Assembly (NCBI GenBank): GCA_903857865.1
Contig: CAIOGO010000002.1
Location: 1 to 64,000, forward strand
Direction: 5' to 3'
Source: an uncultured bacterium
Lineage (GTDB): Bacteria; Bipolaricaulota; Bipolaricaulia; UBA7950; UBA9294
DNA length: 64,000 nt
Shown here: in pieces, positions 25,683 through 35,461 of the stretch
Numbering within the stretch: the stretch's first letter is position 1
Layout of the letters: every line of letters starts with the position of its first letter
Program-made: the position numbers and the translations under genes
The notes under the pieces: generated by a model
Seen by the model: the letters and a program-made list of their open reading frames with translations, nothing else
The model's database searches: none
What the model was told of the DNA's origin: nothing

Positions 25683-25796
25683 CTACCCTTGGCGCTGCTT
25701 GTGCTTGGGGTTCCGGCAGATCACCAACACGCGCCCTTCCCGCCGGAGGACCTTGCACTTCGCGCACATCTTCTTGACCGATGCCCGAACTTTCAT
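25683..25796 (-). CDS. rpmJ: Ribosomal protein L36 (zinc form)
   Basis: 37 residues, '[20 protein letters not shown]' onwards, with zinc ligands C11, C14, C27 and H32 ('[11 protein letters not shown]'). Lies between infA and rpsM as in most bacteria, 13 nt before rpsM. Confidence 0.93.
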   Translation of the reverse strand: MKVRASVKKMCAKCKVLRREGRVLVICRNPKHKQRQG

Positions 25797-25817
25797 GTTT
25801 CGTCGGCGTAGTGCGGA

Positions 25818-26060
25818 TCAGCTCTCACGATAGACGATGCGTCCCTTCGTCAGATCGTACGGCGACATCTCAACAATCACGCGGTCGCCGGTCAGGATTC
25901 TGATGTAGTGTTTCCGAATCCGGCCAGAGATGTGGCAGAGAATGACGTGTCCGTTCGCAAGCTGCACACGGAACGTCGACCCGGGCAAGCTCTCGGTGAC
26001 CTCACCACGCTGTCGAATCGCATCCTCTTTCTTGCCGCGAGATTCGTTTGTCGCCACCAC
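25818..26060 (-). CDS. infA: Translation initiation factor IF-1
   Basis: 80 residues of the S1-type OB fold: '[17 protein letters not shown]', '[20 protein letters not shown]' and '[15 protein letters not shown]'. Occupies the A site during initiation. A perfect AAGGAGGTGA sits 9-11 nt before two adjacent GTG codons (26060 and 26057), so the start is GTG and the protein has about 8 extra N-terminal residues ('[10 protein letters not shown]') compared with the usual 72. Confidence 0.92.
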   Translation of the reverse strand: MVATNESRGKKEDAIRQRGEVTESLPGSTFRVQLANGHVILCHISGRIRKHYIRILTGDRVIVEMSPYDLTKGRIVYRES

Positions 26061-26068
26061 GCCTTTCG

Positions 26069-26821
26069 TCACCTCCTTAGGGTTAGGACGTTCACGCCAT
26101 CCTTGGTCACTGCGACCGTGTGCTCGAAGTGCACCGACAGCCCTCCGGTCGCGGTGACCACAGTCCACTGATCGTCGCGCACGCACGTCGGCAGATCATC
26201 GACCTTGACCATCGGCTCGATGGCCAGAGTCATCCCTGCCCGCAGACGCACGCCACGCCCTGGCGGACCGTAGTTCGGGACTTGGGGGTCTTCGTGCAGA
26301 TCCCTCCCAATCCCATGTCCGACGTACTCCCGCACCACGTGGAAGCCTTGCGACTCGACGTATGCGCCAATAGCGTGGGAGACGTCAGACAACCGTTTGG
26401 CGATTCTAACTTCTTTGATCCCTTCCCACAAGCTTCGCTCTCCCACCTCGAGCAACCGTCGCGCAGCGTCATCGATCGGCCCCACGCCGACCGTCGTCGC
26501 CATGTCGACACAGAACCCGTTCCGGATCATGCCGATGTCGATCGAGAACAGGTCACCCTTCCGCAGCAGTCGCTCTTCGCTCGGCACCCCGTGCACGACC
26601 TCGTCGTTGAGCGACGCGTTGATCACTCCTGGGAAGCCCGCGAGTCGATCGAACGCCGACTCCCCGCCACTCGCGGCGATCCGATCCGCAGCCAGGCGGT
26701 TGAAGAAGCCGGTCGTCCGATCCGGGCGCACCTCGGCCACCAGCTCCGCCAGAATCTCCGCGAGGAGCTGGCCGTTCTCCTGCATGATAGCCAACTCATC
26801 ATCTGTTTTAAGCGAGATCAT
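26069..26821 (-). CDS. map: Methionine aminopeptidase, type I
   Basis: 250 residues of the pita-bread fold. Metal ligands are seen in '[20 protein letters not shown]' (two Asp), '[12 protein letters not shown]' (His), 'LAIEPMV' (Glu) and 'HFEHTVAV' (Glu). Removes N-terminal methionine from new proteins. Start overlaps the adk stop by 4 nt (ATGA). Confidence 0.95.
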   Translation of the reverse strand: MISLKTDDELAIMQENGQLLAEILAELVAEVRPDRTTGFFNRLAADRIAASGGESAFDRLAGFPGVINASLNDEVVHGVPSEERLLRKGDLFSIDIGMIRNGFCVDMATTVGVGPIDDAARRLLEVGERSLWEGIKEVRIAKRLSDVSHAIGAYVESQGFHVVREYVGHGIGRDLHEDPQVPNYGPPGRGVRLRAGMTLAIEPMVKVDDLPTCVRDDQWTVVTATGGLSVHFEHTVAVTKDGVNVLTLRR

Positions 26822-27450
26822 GCCGCCAGAATCCGCATGATCTCCGCGAAGACCTTGTCACTGCCGAGCTCCCCGTTCACGGAGTGGAGAAGCCCGCGTT
26901 GCCGATAGAAGGCGATGAGCGGAGCCGTCGACTTCTCGTAGACGTCGTATCGATTCTCGATCACCGCGGGCCGGTCATCCTCCCGCTGGTAGAGCTCGCC
27001 GCCGCATGCGTCGCACCTCGCCGTCTCGGACGAGAGATTGAAGGTGAGATTATAGATCGCTCCGCACGCCCGGCACACCCTCCGCGACGTGAGCCGCCGA
27101 ACCACTTCCTCACGCGCAAGGTCGATGCTCACCACGGCGTCAAGATCGGTACTGGATGCCAGCGCTTCCGCCTGGGCCACGGTGCGGGGAAATCCATCAA
27201 GCAGGAAACCCTTCTTCGCCTGTCCGATGCGCCCACTGATCATGTCGATGATCAGCCGATCCGGGACCAATTCGCCACGGTCCATGTAGCCCTTGGCCTT
27301 CTCGCCGAGAGTCGTCTTGCGCGCCACCTCATCACGAAGGAGGTCGCCGGTGGAGAGATGGAGAAGCCCGAGTCTCTCCACGACCCGCTTCGCCTGCGTT
27401 CCCTTCCCGGCTCCGGGAGGTCCGAGGAAGACGACTCGTCTCCCCGGCAT
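26818..27450 (-). CDS. adk: Adenylate kinase with zinc-binding lid
   Basis: 210 residues. P loop 'GPPGAGKGTQAKRV', 'HLSTGDLLRDEV', 'GFLLDGFPRTVAQA', and a lid with two cysteine pairs ('CRACG', 'CDACG') as in Gram-positive and thermophilic forms. Interconverts ATP, AMP and ADP. Overlaps secY stop and map start. Confidence 0.95.
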   Translation of the reverse strand: MPGRRVVFLGPPGAGKGTQAKRVVERLGLLHLSTGDLLRDEVARKTTLGEKAKGYMDRGELVPDRLIIDMISGRIGQAKKGFLLDGFPRTVAQAEALASSTDLDAVVSIDLAREEVVRRLTSRRVCRACGAIYNLTFNLSSETARCDACGGELYQREDDRPAVIENRYDVYEKSTAPLIAFYRQRGLLHSVNGELGSDKVFAEIMRILAA

Positions 27451-28739
27451 CAGCCTCTCCTTCCAAGGAGTCGCCCCGACTTCGTCAAGCTCTCGTAGTG
27501 GCGCATGACGAGATGGGCTTCGATCTGCATGATCGTGTCGATGCCGACACCGACCACGATCAAGAGCGACGTGCCGCCAATCAGGAACATGGTCGATAGC
27601 CCGCTCGCAGCGGACAGAATGTAGGGCAGGATCGCGATGGCGGACAAGAACACGGCGCCGACGAGAAGGATGCGGCCCATGATGGCGGTGATGTACTCCG
27701 CCGTCGGCGCCCCCGGCCGCACTCCGGGAACGAACCCTCCGGCCTCGCGGATGTTCTTCGCCATCTCCACCGGATCGAACACGATCGAGCTGTAGAAGTA
27801 CGTGAAGAAGAAGATCAGGATCACATAGAGGCCCATGTACACCGGCCCGCCAGACTGGATGATGTAGAGGTACTGCTTCAGGGCTGGAACCGCCTCGAAC
27901 AGCGTGACCGGGAGACTCAGAAGCGCCGAGGCGAAGATGATCGGAATGACGCCGCCCTGGTTCACGCGAAGCGGAAGGTGCGACGTGTGACCGCCATAAA
28001 TCCGCCTACCCATCGTCCTCTTGGCGTACTGGATCTGGATCTTGCGCTGCCCCTGTTGAACCATCGTCATCGCCGCGATGACGACGATGAGGAGAACGAT
28101 GAAAGCGATGCCCCAGACCGGGCTCGCTGAGCCCGTGCTGATGCTCGTCCACATCGAGTTGAGTGACGAGGGGAATCGCGACAGGATGCCCACCATGATC
28201 AGCATGCTGATGCCGTTCCCGATGCCGTTCTCCGTGATGCGCTCGCCGAGCCACATGAGGAAGATCGTGCCGGTCGTCAGCGCGATCACCGTCGTCACGT
28301 AGAACAGGATCCCCGCGCCTTGCGTCGTGGCGCTCCGAATGAGCGTCGTCATGAACGCGCCCTGGAGGATGGCAAGCCCCACCGTGGCCCAGCGCGTGTA
28401 GGCCGTGATCTTGCGCCGCCCCTCGCGCCCCTGTTGCTGCAACTCCTTCAGCTTCGGCACCACCGACGTCAACAGGCTGAAGATGATCGAGGCGTTGATG
28501 TACGGCGTGACGCCCAGCGCGAAGAGAGAGAACTGCTGCAGTGCGCCGCCGGTAAACATGTTCATGAAGTCAAACAGCCCGCCGCTTCCGGGGTTGAACA
28601 CCTGCTGCAGAAGCGTCTTGTCCACACCGGGAACCGTGATGTGCACGCCCAATCGGAACACGATGATGGCTCCGAGGGTGAACAAGATTCTCTTCCGAAG
28701 CTCGGGAACCTTGAACAGGCTCGCGAATTTCTCCCACAT
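27450..28739 (-). CDS. secY: Preprotein translocase subunit SecY
   Basis: 429 residues with ten membrane segments. Recognisable parts are 'GVHITVPGVDKTLL', the plug region 'FDFMNMFTGGALQQFSLFALGV', 'ASIIFSLL' and 'RTMGRRIYGGHTSHLPLRVN'. Forms the protein-conducting channel with SecE and SecG. Begins 2 nt after rplO ends. Confidence 0.95.
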   Translation of the reverse strand: MWEKFASLFKVPELRKRILFTLGAIIVFRLGVHITVPGVDKTLLQQVFNPGSGGLFDFMNMFTGGALQQFSLFALGVTPYINASIIFSLLTSVVPKLKELQQQGREGRRKITAYTRWATVGLAILQGAFMTTLIRSATTQGAGILFYVTTVIALTTGTIFLMWLGERITENGIGNGISMLIMVGILSRFPSSLNSMWTSISTGSASPVWGIAFIVLLIVVIAAMTMVQQGQRKIQIQYAKRTMGRRIYGGHTSHLPLRVNQGGVIPIIFASALLSLPVTLFEAVPALKQYLYIIQSGGPVYMGLYVILIFFFTYFYSSIVFDPVEMAKNIREAGGFVPGVRPGAPTAEYITAIMGRILLVGAVFLSAIAILPYILSAASGLSTMFLIGGTSLLIVVGVGIDTIMQIEAHLVMRHYESLTKSGRLLGRRG

Positions 28740-28741
28740 CG

Positions 28742-29188
28742 TTAGATCACCTCGGCCCGACCGCCGGCCGCCTCAATCTTCCGTTTCGCCTCGACCCCAA
28801 ACCGGTGCGCGCGCACCGTGAGGGGCTTCGAGATCTCCCCGCGCCCGAGAACCTTGACCGGCATGTCGCGCTTGTTGACGAGCCGCAGCGCGGTCAACGT
28901 CTCCGGCGTCACGACATCGTTCGCCGAGAATCGCTCTTCCAGCGTGTCCACATTGACACATTCATAGACGACCCGCGAGAAGTTGTGGAAGCCACGCTTT
29001 GGCACGCGCATCCAAATCGGCGTCTGGCCGCCCTCATAGCCCAGCCGCGTCCCACCGCCACTGCGGGAGTTCTGGCCTTTCATCCCGCGGCCGACCGTGT
29101 GGCCACCGTGCCCCGATCCGCCCCCGCGGCCAATTCTCTTCCGCCGGTGGTTGCTCCCCGCTGTGGGTCGCAGATCCTCAAGCCGCAT
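28742..29188 (-). CDS. rplO: Ribosomal protein L15
   Basis: 148 residues: 'MRLEDLRPTAGSNHRRKRIG', 'GGSGHGGHTVGRGMKGQNSR' and the C-terminal 'SKPLTVRAHRFG'. The Met at 29188 starts the conserved N-terminus and overlaps the end of rpsE by 11 nt. The usual rpmD (L30) between rpsE and rplO is absent. Confidence 0.94.
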   Translation of the reverse strand: MRLEDLRPTAGSNHRRKRIGRGGGSGHGGHTVGRGMKGQNSRSGGGTRLGYEGGQTPIWMRVPKRGFHNFSRVVYECVNVDTLEERFSANDVVTPETLTALRLVNKRDMPVKVLGRGEISKPLTVRAHRFGVEAKRKIEAAGGRAEVI

Positions 29189-29675
29189 GCCCCGCCTCCT
29201 CGCCCAACCTGACGCCGCGCAACTCCTCCACTTCGTGCTGGCTGCGCAGACGGGACAGCCCATCGAGAGCTGCACGTGACAGCGTGAGGGGATTCGTCGT
29301 TCCAATCGATTTCGTCAGAATGTCCTCGATCCCGGCCAGTCGGCAGATGGCACCTACGGTCACGCCGGCGATGAGTCCCGTGCCGGGGTGCGCCGGCTTC
29401 AGGAGCACGTACCCTGCTTTGAACTTGCCCCACGTTTCGTGGGGAATCGTCCCACCGGCCGCGTTCACCGTGACCATGCTCTTCTTCGCGTCGCGAATCG
29501 CCTGCTGGATGGCACGCGGGATTTCGGTCGTGCTGCCGACCCCCACGCCGACATGCCCCTTCCGGTCCCCGACAACCATGGTCACCCGGAAGCGGAGGTT
29601 GCGTCCTCCCTTCGTGACCTTGCTGACCCGTCGGATGTCGATGATCTCGTTCTCAAACTCGTCACGGCTGATCAA
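29178..29675 (-). CDS. rpsE: Ribosomal protein S5
   Basis: 165 residues: 'RRVSKVTKGGRNLRFRVTMV', 'GHVGVGVGSTTEIPRAIQ' and 'LLKPAHPGTGLIAGVTVGAI'. Helps mRNA unwinding and decoding accuracy. It starts at TTG (29675-29673) overlapping the rplR TGA, an unusual start codon for a ribosomal gene. Confidence 0.94.
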   Translation of the reverse strand: MISRDEFENEIIDIRRVSKVTKGGRNLRFRVTMVVGDRKGHVGVGVGSTTEIPRAIQQAIRDAKKSMVTVNAAGGTIPHETWGKFKAGYVLLKPAHPGTGLIAGVTVGAICRLAGIEDILTKSIGTTNPLTLSRAALDGLSRLRSQHEVEELRGVRLGEEAGHAA

Positions 29676-30037
29676 AACTCCAACCCCCCTTTCCGACAGG
29701 CCTCAGCGAAGGCCGCAACTACGCCATGGTACGGGTACCCGCCGCGGTCGAACACGACCCGCTTGATCCCCGCCTGGGACGCACGCTCCACCAGCTTCGC
29801 CGCGACCTGGGTCGCCGCCTTGCGGTTCGGCCCGCCGACCTCCCCGCGGAGTTCGCGGTCAAGCGTCGATGCCTGCACCAACGTCGCCCCGACGCTGTCG
29901 TCGATGACCTGCGCATAGAGGTGGCCAAGGGTCTTCGTTACGCACAGGCGCGGTCGCTCACTCGATCCGATGACTCGTCGTCGGATGCGGCTGTGTCGCT
30001 TCTCGCGCTCGGCAGCTCGGTTCGCCATTCTCGCCAT
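29672..30037 (-). CDS. rplR: Ribosomal protein L18
   Basis: 121 residues: 'RHSRIRRRVIGSSERPRLCV', 'HLYAQVIDD' and 'VVFDRGGYPYHGVVAAFAEA'. Binds 5S rRNA. The first ATG (30037) follows AGGGAGAG by 6 nt. Confidence 0.94.
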   Translation of the reverse strand: MARMANRAAEREKRHSRIRRRVIGSSERPRLCVTKTLGHLYAQVIDDSVGATLVQASTLDRELRGEVGGPNRKAATQVAAKLVERASQAGIKRVVFDRGGYPYHGVVAAFAEACRKGGLEF

Positions 30038-30049
30038 CGTCCACTCTCC

Positions 30050-30601
30050 CTATGCGGCGCCCTGACCGCCGAGCTTCCCGGCCTTCAGCACGACGACCTC
30101 ATCCTTGTAGCGGATCCCTTTTCCGTCGTACACGTTGGGTTTCCGCAGGCGTCGGATCTCCGCCGCCACCTGGCCCACGTCCCGTTTGTCGGCACCGCGG
30201 ATGATGATCTCCGTCGGGTTCGGCAACTCGGCCTCAATGCCCTTGGGGAGCTCGTACTCCTTGGGGCCGGCGTACCCGAGGTCAAGGATGATCGCGTTCC
30301 CCTGAAGGCGCGCGCGGTAGCCCAGCCCCTTGATGATCAGCCGCTTCTCCCACCGCTCTGCAACGCCCCTGACCATGTTCGCCAGCAGGCTCCGATACAG
30401 GCCGTGGTACGCGCGGTACTCTTTGCCTTCCTTGCGGCGAGACACGTTGACAACGGCGTCGGCAACGGCGATTTCCACCATGTCCGGCCGATACGACTGC
30501 GAGAGCCGCCCGTGCTTGCCTTCCACGGTAAACGCCCCCGCGCCGACCGTGACCTTGACGCCACTCGGAACCGCTACCGGTACTTTCCCTACTTTCGACA
30601 T
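30050..30601 (-). CDS. rplF: Ribosomal protein L6
   Basis: 183 residues with two duplicated alpha-beta domains: 'VPVAVPSGVKVTVGAGAFTV', 'YRSLLANMVRGVAERWEKRL', and the conserved C-terminus 'RRLRKPNVYDGKGIRYKDEV'. Near the sarcin-ricin loop on 50S. Confidence 0.95.
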   Translation of the reverse strand: MSKVGKVPVAVPSGVKVTVGAGAFTVEGKHGRLSQSYRPDMVEIAVADAVVNVSRRKEGKEYRAYHGLYRSLLANMVRGVAERWEKRLIIKGLGYRARLQGNAIILDLGYAGPKEYELPKGIEAELPNPTEIIIRGADKRDVGQVAAEIRRLRKPNVYDGKGIRYKDEVVVLKAGKLGGQGAA

Positions 30602-30613
30602 CGCAGCATCACC

Positions 30614-31018
30614 CTACCAGACCTCGCACAGGACTTCGCCGCCGAGGCCCCGCTCGCGAGCCTCTTTGCCGGACAAGACTCCCTGTGAGGTGGACACAAT
30701 GGAGATCCCCATTCCCCCGAGCGGCTGAGGGATCTCATCCCTACCAACGTACACTCGTCGGCTGGGCTTGCTGACCAAGTGAATCTCGCTGATCGCGCGC
30801 CGTGCGCGATTCCGCTCGCCTCGATACTTCAGCTGGATGCGGAGCTGAGGCTGGGGGGTTCCTTCGATTCTCTCGTACGCTTCCACGTACCCTTCCGACA
30901 GCAGGATCTGCGCCACCGCCTCCTTCAGCCGGGAGTGTGGCATCGTCACGCCGTCGTGGAGGCGCGAATTCGCGTTGCGAATCCGCGTCAGCATGTCGCC
31001 AATCGGATAAGGAATCAT
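30614..31018 (-). CDS. rpsH: Ribosomal protein S8
   Basis: 134 residues: '[20 protein letters not shown]', '[19 protein letters not shown]' and '[20 protein letters not shown]'. Two ATGs lie in tandem; the second (31018) has better spacing from GGAGG. Primary 16S-binding protein and, in E. coli, the spc-operon repressor. Confidence 0.94.
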   Translation of the reverse strand: MIPYPIGDMLTRIRNANSRLHDGVTMPHSRLKEAVAQILLSEGYVEAYERIEGTPQPQLRIQLKYRGERNRARRAISEIHLVSKPSRRVYVGRDEIPQPLGGMGISIVSTSQGVLSGKEARERGLGGEVLCEVW

Positions 31019-31027
31019 CATGTCCTC

Positions 31028-31213
31028 CTACCAGCTCGCCTTCTTGATCCCCGGAATCTCCCCCAAATGGGCAAGCTTGCGGAAGCAGAGCCGACACAGC
31101 CCGAAGTCACGGATAAAGGCGCGAGGCCGCCCGCAGAGATTGCATCGATGGTACTTGCGGACCGCGAACTTGGGCGTCATCTTCGCCTTGTTGACCAGTG
31201 CTTTTCTCGCCAT
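31028..31213 (-). CDS. rpsN: Ribosomal protein S14 (short zinc type)
   Basis: 61 residues with zinc ligands C24, C27, C40 and C43 ('[11 protein letters not shown]', '[11 protein letters not shown]'). Zinc-type S14 is standard in Gram-positive, Thermus and Thermotoga-like bacteria. Confidence 0.95.
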   Translation of the reverse strand: MARKALVNKAKMTPKFAVRKYHRCNLCGRPRAFIRDFGLCRLCFRKLAHLGEIPGIKKASW

Positions 31214-31222
31214 CCTCGCCCC

Positions 31223-31756
31223 CTAGTCGTTGAATGGGAATCCCAACGCCTTGAGGAGCACGTAGCCCTCGCGGTCGTCACGCGCGGTCGTCACGATCGT
31301 GATGTCCATTCCCTGCGTCTTCACGATCTCGTTGTATTCGATCTCGGGGAAGCTCAGTTGCTCGGCAAGCCCGAGGGTGTAGTTCCCACGCCCGTCGAAC
31401 GCCGATGCCGAAAGCCCACGGAAGTCGCGGATTCCCGGCAACACGACGTTGAAGAGCTTGTTGAGGAACTCATAGGCCCGCTCGCCGCGCAGCGTCACAC
31501 GACACCCGATCGGGTCGCCAAGGACGAGCTTGAAGTCGGAGATGGACTTCTTCGCCTTCGTAACCACGGGGCGCTGACCCGTCATCTTCGCGAGGTTCTG
31601 GACCGCCCCTTCCAAGACCTTGGGGTTGTCCTTGTCACCAACCCCCATGTTGGCGACGACCTTGACGACTCGAGGAATCTGCATCACGTTCGTGATGCCC
31701 AGTTCCTCTCTCAGTCGCGGGGCTATCTCTTTCACGTATCTCTCATGTAGCAGCAT
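31223..31756 (-). CDS. rplE: Ribosomal protein L5
   Basis: 177 residues: '[20 protein letters not shown]', '[15 protein letters not shown]', '[15 protein letters not shown]' and '[19 protein letters not shown]'. Binds 5S rRNA and contacts P-site tRNA. The Met at 31756 is just past the rplX stop and follows GGGGAG; an upstream in-frame ATG lies inside rplX. Confidence 0.94.
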   Translation of the reverse strand: MLLHERYVKEIAPRLREELGITNVMQIPRVVKVVANMGVGDKDNPKVLEGAVQNLAKMTGQRPVVTKAKKSISDFKLVLGDPIGCRVTLRGERAYEFLNKLFNVVLPGIRDFRGLSASAFDGRGNYTLGLAEQLSFPEIEYNEIVKTQGMDITIVTTARDDREGYVLLKALGFPFND

Positions 31757-31758
31757 CG

Positions 31759-32067
31759 CTAGAAGGTCTCCCCACACCGACTACACTTCCGGAGCTTCTT
31801 ATTGTCGACATCCACGAATCTGACCCGGGACGGCGCGTCGCACTCCGGGCATATCGGGAGCACGTTCGAGATGTGAACTGTCCCTTCCCGCTTCACAATC
31901 CCAGGCTCTCGCAGATTCTGGGTGGCCCGCTGGTGCTTCGTGATCATGTTGACGTTCTCGATGACGATCCGGTTCTTCTCGGGGATCACCACGAGGACGC
32001 GACCGATCTTGCCGCGGTCGTCGCCCGACAGCACCTGGACGCGGTCTCCCTTGCGCACACTCCTCAT
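31759..32067 (-). CDS. rplX: Ribosomal protein L24
   Basis: 102 residues. KOW motif 'KGDRVQVLSGDDRGKIGRV' and 'NVNMITKHQRAT'. The C-terminus holds two CxxC pairs (C73, C76, C95, C98; 'CPECDAPSR', 'CSRCGETF'), a probable zinc site. The start follows AGGAGG at 5 nt. Confidence 0.95.
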   Translation of the reverse strand: MRSVRKGDRVQVLSGDDRGKIGRVLVVIPEKNRIVIENVNMITKHQRATQNLREPGIVKREGTVHISNVLPICPECDAPSRVRFVDVDNKKLRKCSRCGETF

Positions 32068-32076
32068 CGCATCCTC

Positions 32077-32445
32077 CTAGAGAACTTCAGGCGCCAGCGA
32101 GATGATCCGCATCATCTTCTTGTCGCGCAGCTCGCGAGCCACGGGTCCAAACACGCGCGTCCCGATGGGCTCCCCTTGGGCATTGATCAACACGATCGCA
32201 TTGTCGTCAAAACGGATGTACGTCCCGTCCTCACGCCGGTAGGCGCTGCGCGTTCGGACGATCACTCCACGGACGATCTGTCCCTTCTCGATGTCGCTCG
32301 TCGGGAGGCGCTTTCGGACCGATCCGACCACAATATCGCCGATCTCTCCAATGCGTCGATTCGACGGACCAAGGATGTTGAAGCAGCGAACCAACTTCGC
32401 GCCGGAGTTGTCCGCCACCTTCACCATCGTCTGCATCTGAATCAT
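32077..32445 (-). CDS. rplN: Ribosomal protein L14
   Basis: 122 residues, '[20 protein letters not shown]', '[13 protein letters not shown]', '[20 protein letters not shown]' and '[15 protein letters not shown]'. Forms intersubunit bridges. Confidence 0.96.
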   Translation of the reverse strand: MIQMQTMVKVADNSGAKLVRCFNILGPSNRRIGEIGDIVVGSVRKRLPTSDIEKGQIVRGVIVRTRSAYRREDGTYIRFDDNAIVLINAQGEPIGTRVFGPVARELRDKKMMRIISLAPEVL

Positions 32446-32446
32446 G

Positions 32447-32692
32447 TCAGCCCTCCGCCTTCTCGACGATCTCCAGCAGCCGCCACCGCTTCGTGCGGCT
32501 CAGCGGGCGGCACTCTTCGATCCGCACCAGATCGCCCATCCCTGCCTCCTGCTGCGGATCGTGCGCGTGGAACTTGACGTGCGAAGTCACATGCTTCCGG
32601 TATTGCGGATGAAGACGATGCTCTTCGACTCTGACAACGATCGTCTGCTCCATCCGGTCGCTCACCACCCGACCGGTCTTCGTCTTCTTCAT
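32447..32692 (-). CDS. rpsQ: Ribosomal protein S17
   Basis: 81 residues with the OB-fold signature '[17 protein letters not shown]', '[20 protein letters not shown]' and '[18 protein letters not shown]'. Overlaps rpmC by 4 nt. Confidence 0.95.
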   Translation of the reverse strand: MKKTKTGRVVSDRMEQTIVVRVEEHRLHPQYRKHVTSHVKFHAHDPQQEAGMGDLVRIEECRPLSRTKRWRLLEIVEKAEG

Positions 32693-32889
32693 CGTCCTTC
32701 CTCCCGCATCTTCTCGACCGTCATCGTCAGAACCCGAGCGACAGCGCGGCGAGCTTTGCCCAACTCGGCCGTGCCCGCGAGCTGTCCGGTCGCCCGCTGG
32801 AAGCGAAGGGTGAACAACTTGCGCTTCAGCTCTCGCGTCTGATGCCCAAGCTCTTCGAGCGTCATCTCGCGCAGCTTGTCGGACTTCAT
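32689..32889 (-). CDS. rpmC: Ribosomal protein L29
   Basis: 66 residues, all helical: 'REMTLEELGHQTRELKRKLF' and 'ARRAVARVLTMTVEK'. Near the tunnel exit, where SRP and trigger factor dock. Overlaps rplP (ATGA). Confidence 0.94.
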   Translation of the reverse strand: MKSDKLREMTLEELGHQTRELKRKLFTLRFQRATGQLAGTAELGKARRAVARVLTMTVEKMREEGR

Positions 32890-33317
32890 ACTTCGCCTCC
32901 CAGAACCGTTCTCCGCTTCAGCCGCGTGCGGACAGGAAGCTTGTTCCCCACCAGATAGTGGACGCGCTTCGCCTGGTCCTCGGTCACGCCGGAGATCTCA
33001 AACAGCACGCTCCCGGGCCGCACCACGGCAACCCAGTGGTCGACCGGTCCCTTCCCCTTTCCCATGCGCGCTTCTGCTGGGTGCTTGGTGATGGGTTTGT
33101 CGGGGAAGATGCGGATCCAAAGGCGCGCGCCACGTTGCGTCGTGCGCGCGATTGTCGTTCGGCAAGCTTCAATCTGCGCCTGAGTGATCCACGACGCTTC
33201 GAGCGTCTGAATTCCGAAGTCCCCGAACGCAATCTGATTGCCGCGCGTCGCCTTGCCGGTCCTGCGCCCGCGATGCATCTTCCGGAACTTCGTTCGCTTG
33301 GGGAAAAGGAGTGGCAT
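32886..33317 (-). CDS. rplP: Ribosomal protein L16
   Basis: 143 residues: 'PKRTKFRKMHRGRRTGKATR', 'GDFGIQTLEASWITQAQIEA', 'RIFPDKPITKHPAEARMGKG' and 'HYLVGNKLPVRT'. Close to the A site of the 50S peptidyl-transferase centre. Confidence 0.96.
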   Translation of the reverse strand: MPLLFPKRTKFRKMHRGRRTGKATRGNQIAFGDFGIQTLEASWITQAQIEACRTTIARTTQRGARLWIRIFPDKPITKHPAEARMGKGKGPVDHWVAVVRPGSVLFEISGVTEDQAKRVHYLVGNKLPVRTRLKRRTVLGGEV

Positions 33318-33318
33318 G

Positions 33319-33972
33319 CTACTTCACCTCGTCTCGGTGGGCGCGAGGAGAGCGCTCGCCGCGGAACACCCATGCCTTGACGCCGATGTTGCCGTACTTG
33401 GTTCGCGCCTCTACGAGCCCGTAGTCGATGTCGGCTCGAAGGGTCTGAAGCGGGATTCTCCCCTCTTTCATCGTGATCGAGCGGGCAATGTCGGTTCCCC
33501 CGAGGCGCCCACTGACCTTGATCTTGACCCCTTCGGCTCCGGCGCCCATCACTCGACGGATCGCCTCTTTCATGGTGCGCGCCGGGACGGTGCGATTCTC
33601 AATCTGGAGCGCAATGTCCTGCGCAATCAATCGCGCCTCGAGGTCGGGACGCTCAATCTCCTGGATTGACACCTTCACGTTTCGTCCGGTGAGATCCTCC
33701 AGCGCCCGCTGAAGAAGCTCGATCTCGCTGCCGCCGCGGCCGATGATGATGCCGGGCCGCGCAGAACGAATGATGATCGAGACGCGGTCTTCCTTCGAGC
33801 GTTCGATGTTGATCTCCGCCACGGCCGCTCTCCGGTAGCGATCCTGGATCAGGTCGCGGATCCGCCTGTCCTCGGCGATGTACTCGGGAGCCAGCTTTGG
33901 GTTGTACCAATTGGAAACCCACTTCCGAGTGACTCCGACCCGGAACCCCACCGGATGGATCTTCTGGCCCAT
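33319..33972 (-). CDS. rpsC: Ribosomal protein S3
   Basis: 217 residues. '[18 protein letters not shown]', KH motif '[19 protein letters not shown]' and C-terminal '[20 protein letters not shown]'. Part of the mRNA entry helicase site. 1-nt overlap with the rplV stop. Confidence 0.96.
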   Translation of the reverse strand: MGQKIHPVGFRVGVTRKWVSNWYNPKLAPEYIAEDRRIRDLIQDRYRRAAVAEINIERSKEDRVSIIIRSARPGIIIGRGGSEIELLQRALEDLTGRNVKVSIQEIERPDLEARLIAQDIALQIENRTVPARTMKEAIRRVMGAGAEGVKIKVSGRLGGTDIARSITMKEGRIPLQTLRADIDYGLVEARTKYGNIGVKAWVFRGERSPRAHRDEVK

Positions 33973-34313
33973 TACGCACTCTCCCTATCGCCGACGACGA
34001 TCGTGACGTGACTTGTATGATGCCGCACGACATCGGCGCGCCCATACGCACGAGGCTGCATCCGCCGTAGGGACTTCCCCATGTCGACGGTCGCTCGGAC
34101 GACGAACAGACCGTCGACATCGACGTCATAGCGGTTCTCAGCATTGGCAATCGCTGACTCAAGAGTCTTGCGGATCGGCAGCGCTGCTTTCTTGCTCGAG
34201 AGCCCGACGATCCTGAGCGCCTCGTTCACGCCCTTGCCACGAATCGCGTCGATCACGAGTCGCGCTTTCCGCGGCGACATGCGAATGTGGCGCGCAATAG
34301 CCCGTGCTTCCAT
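33972..34313 (-). CDS. rplV: Ribosomal protein L22
   Basis: 113 residues: '[20 protein letters not shown]', '[19 protein letters not shown]', and the tunnel-loop segment '[20 protein letters not shown]'. Lines the exit tunnel at its constriction. Confidence 0.95.
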   Translation of the reverse strand: MEARAIARHIRMSPRKARLVIDAIRGKGVNEALRIVGLSSKKAALPIRKTLESAIANAENRYDVDVDGLFVVRATVDMGKSLRRMQPRAYGRADVVRHHTSHVTIVVGDRESA

Positions 34314-34322
34314 AGTCTCTCC

Positions 34323-34607
34323 CTACGTCAGGCCCGCGGCCTTCTTCTTCTTCATTCCACCGTGCGAGCGGAAGGTCCGCGTCGGCGCGAACTCACCCAG
34401 CTTGTGCCCGACCATGTTCTCGACAATCGAGACCGGGAGGTGAAGCTTCCCGTTGTGGACCCTGATGATGAGGCCCACCATCTCCGGCGTGACCATCGAT
34501 GTTCGTGACCACGTCTTGATCTCTCTCGAGTCCCCCCGCTTCGCGCGCTGCACCTTTTCGAGAAGGCTCGCGCAGACGTAGGGACCCTTCTTCGTTGATC
34601 TCCCCAT
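34323..34607 (-). CDS. rpsS: Ribosomal protein S19
   Basis: 94 residues: '[20 protein letters not shown]', '[20 protein letters not shown]' and '[18 protein letters not shown]'. Located in the 30S head and contacts S13. Confidence 0.96.
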   Translation of the reverse strand: MGRSTKKGPYVCASLLEKVQRAKRGDSREIKTWSRTSMVTPEMVGLIIRVHNGKLHLPVSIVENMVGHKLGEFAPTRTFRSHGGMKKKKAAGLT

Positions 34608-34618
34608 CGGGGCCTCCC

Positions 34619-35455
34619 CTACCGCCGACCTTCGCCCGATCGGCGCACGATCAGCGAGTTGCTCTTCTTCTTCGGTTTGCGGGTGCGGCCACCCTTGGCC
34701 GTCTTTCCCGTCGGCGACACCTTGGGTCCTCCCACATGCCCGCGTCCTTCTCCGCCACCGTGCGGATGGTCGACGGGGTTCATCGCCGTGCCGCGCACTT
34801 CCGGCTTCCAGCCAAGATGCCGCATTCTCCCGGCACTACCGTGCTTCACGTTCTTATGGTCGGGGTTCGACACTTCACCCACCGTCGCTCGGCAATCCGT
34901 CCGGAAGATGCGCACCTCGCCCGACGGCAGCCGAACGTGAGCTCGGTCTCCCTCCTTGCCGATCAACTTGGCCGACGTGCCGGCCGATCGCGCAATGGCC
35001 CCCCCGCTACGCGGATAAAACTCGAGGTTGTGAATCGTGGATCCGAGCGGAATTTTGGACAGCGGCAGCGAGTTCCCCACCGAGACCTCAGCGTTCTCCC
35101 CAGCCTCGACGACCGTTCCGATGGGCAACTCGACCGGCGCAAGGATGTAGCGTTTCTCTCCATCCGCATAGAAGAGGAGAGTGATCCATGCCGTCCGATT
35201 CGGGTCGTACTCTCGCGTAACCACGCGCGCCGGAATGCCATCCTTTTCACGCGCGAAATCGATCATGCGGTACTGCCTCTTGTGTCCGCCACCGCGCCAT
35301 CGCGCCGTGATGTGTCCCTGGCTGTTGCGCCCAGCCTTCTTCGGCTTCGGAAGCAACAGGCTCTTCTCGGGAGCGACCTGGGAGAGCTCGCTGTAATCCG
35401 GGAGCTCTGCATGGCGTCGCCCGGGCGTGATCGGCTTGCTTCGTTTCAGCGCCAT
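34619..35455 (-). CDS. rplB: Ribosomal protein L2
   Basis: 278 residues: '[20 protein letters not shown]', '[20 protein letters not shown]', and the peptidyl-transferase-associated '[15 protein letters not shown]' with the conserved His. Needed for subunit association. Confidence 0.96.
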   Translation of the reverse strand: MALKRSKPITPGRRHAELPDYSELSQVAPEKSLLLPKPKKAGRNSQGHITARWRGGGHKRQYRMIDFAREKDGIPARVVTREYDPNRTAWITLLFYADGEKRYILAPVELPIGTVVEAGENAEVSVGNSLPLSKIPLGSTIHNLEFYPRSGGAIARSAGTSAKLIGKEGDRAHVRLPSGEVRIFRTDCRATVGEVSNPDHKNVKHGSAGRMRHLGWKPEVRGTAMNPVDHPHGGGEGRGHVGGPKVSPTGKTAKGGRTRKPKKKSNSLIVRRSGEGRR

Positions 35456-35461
35456 CGTAGA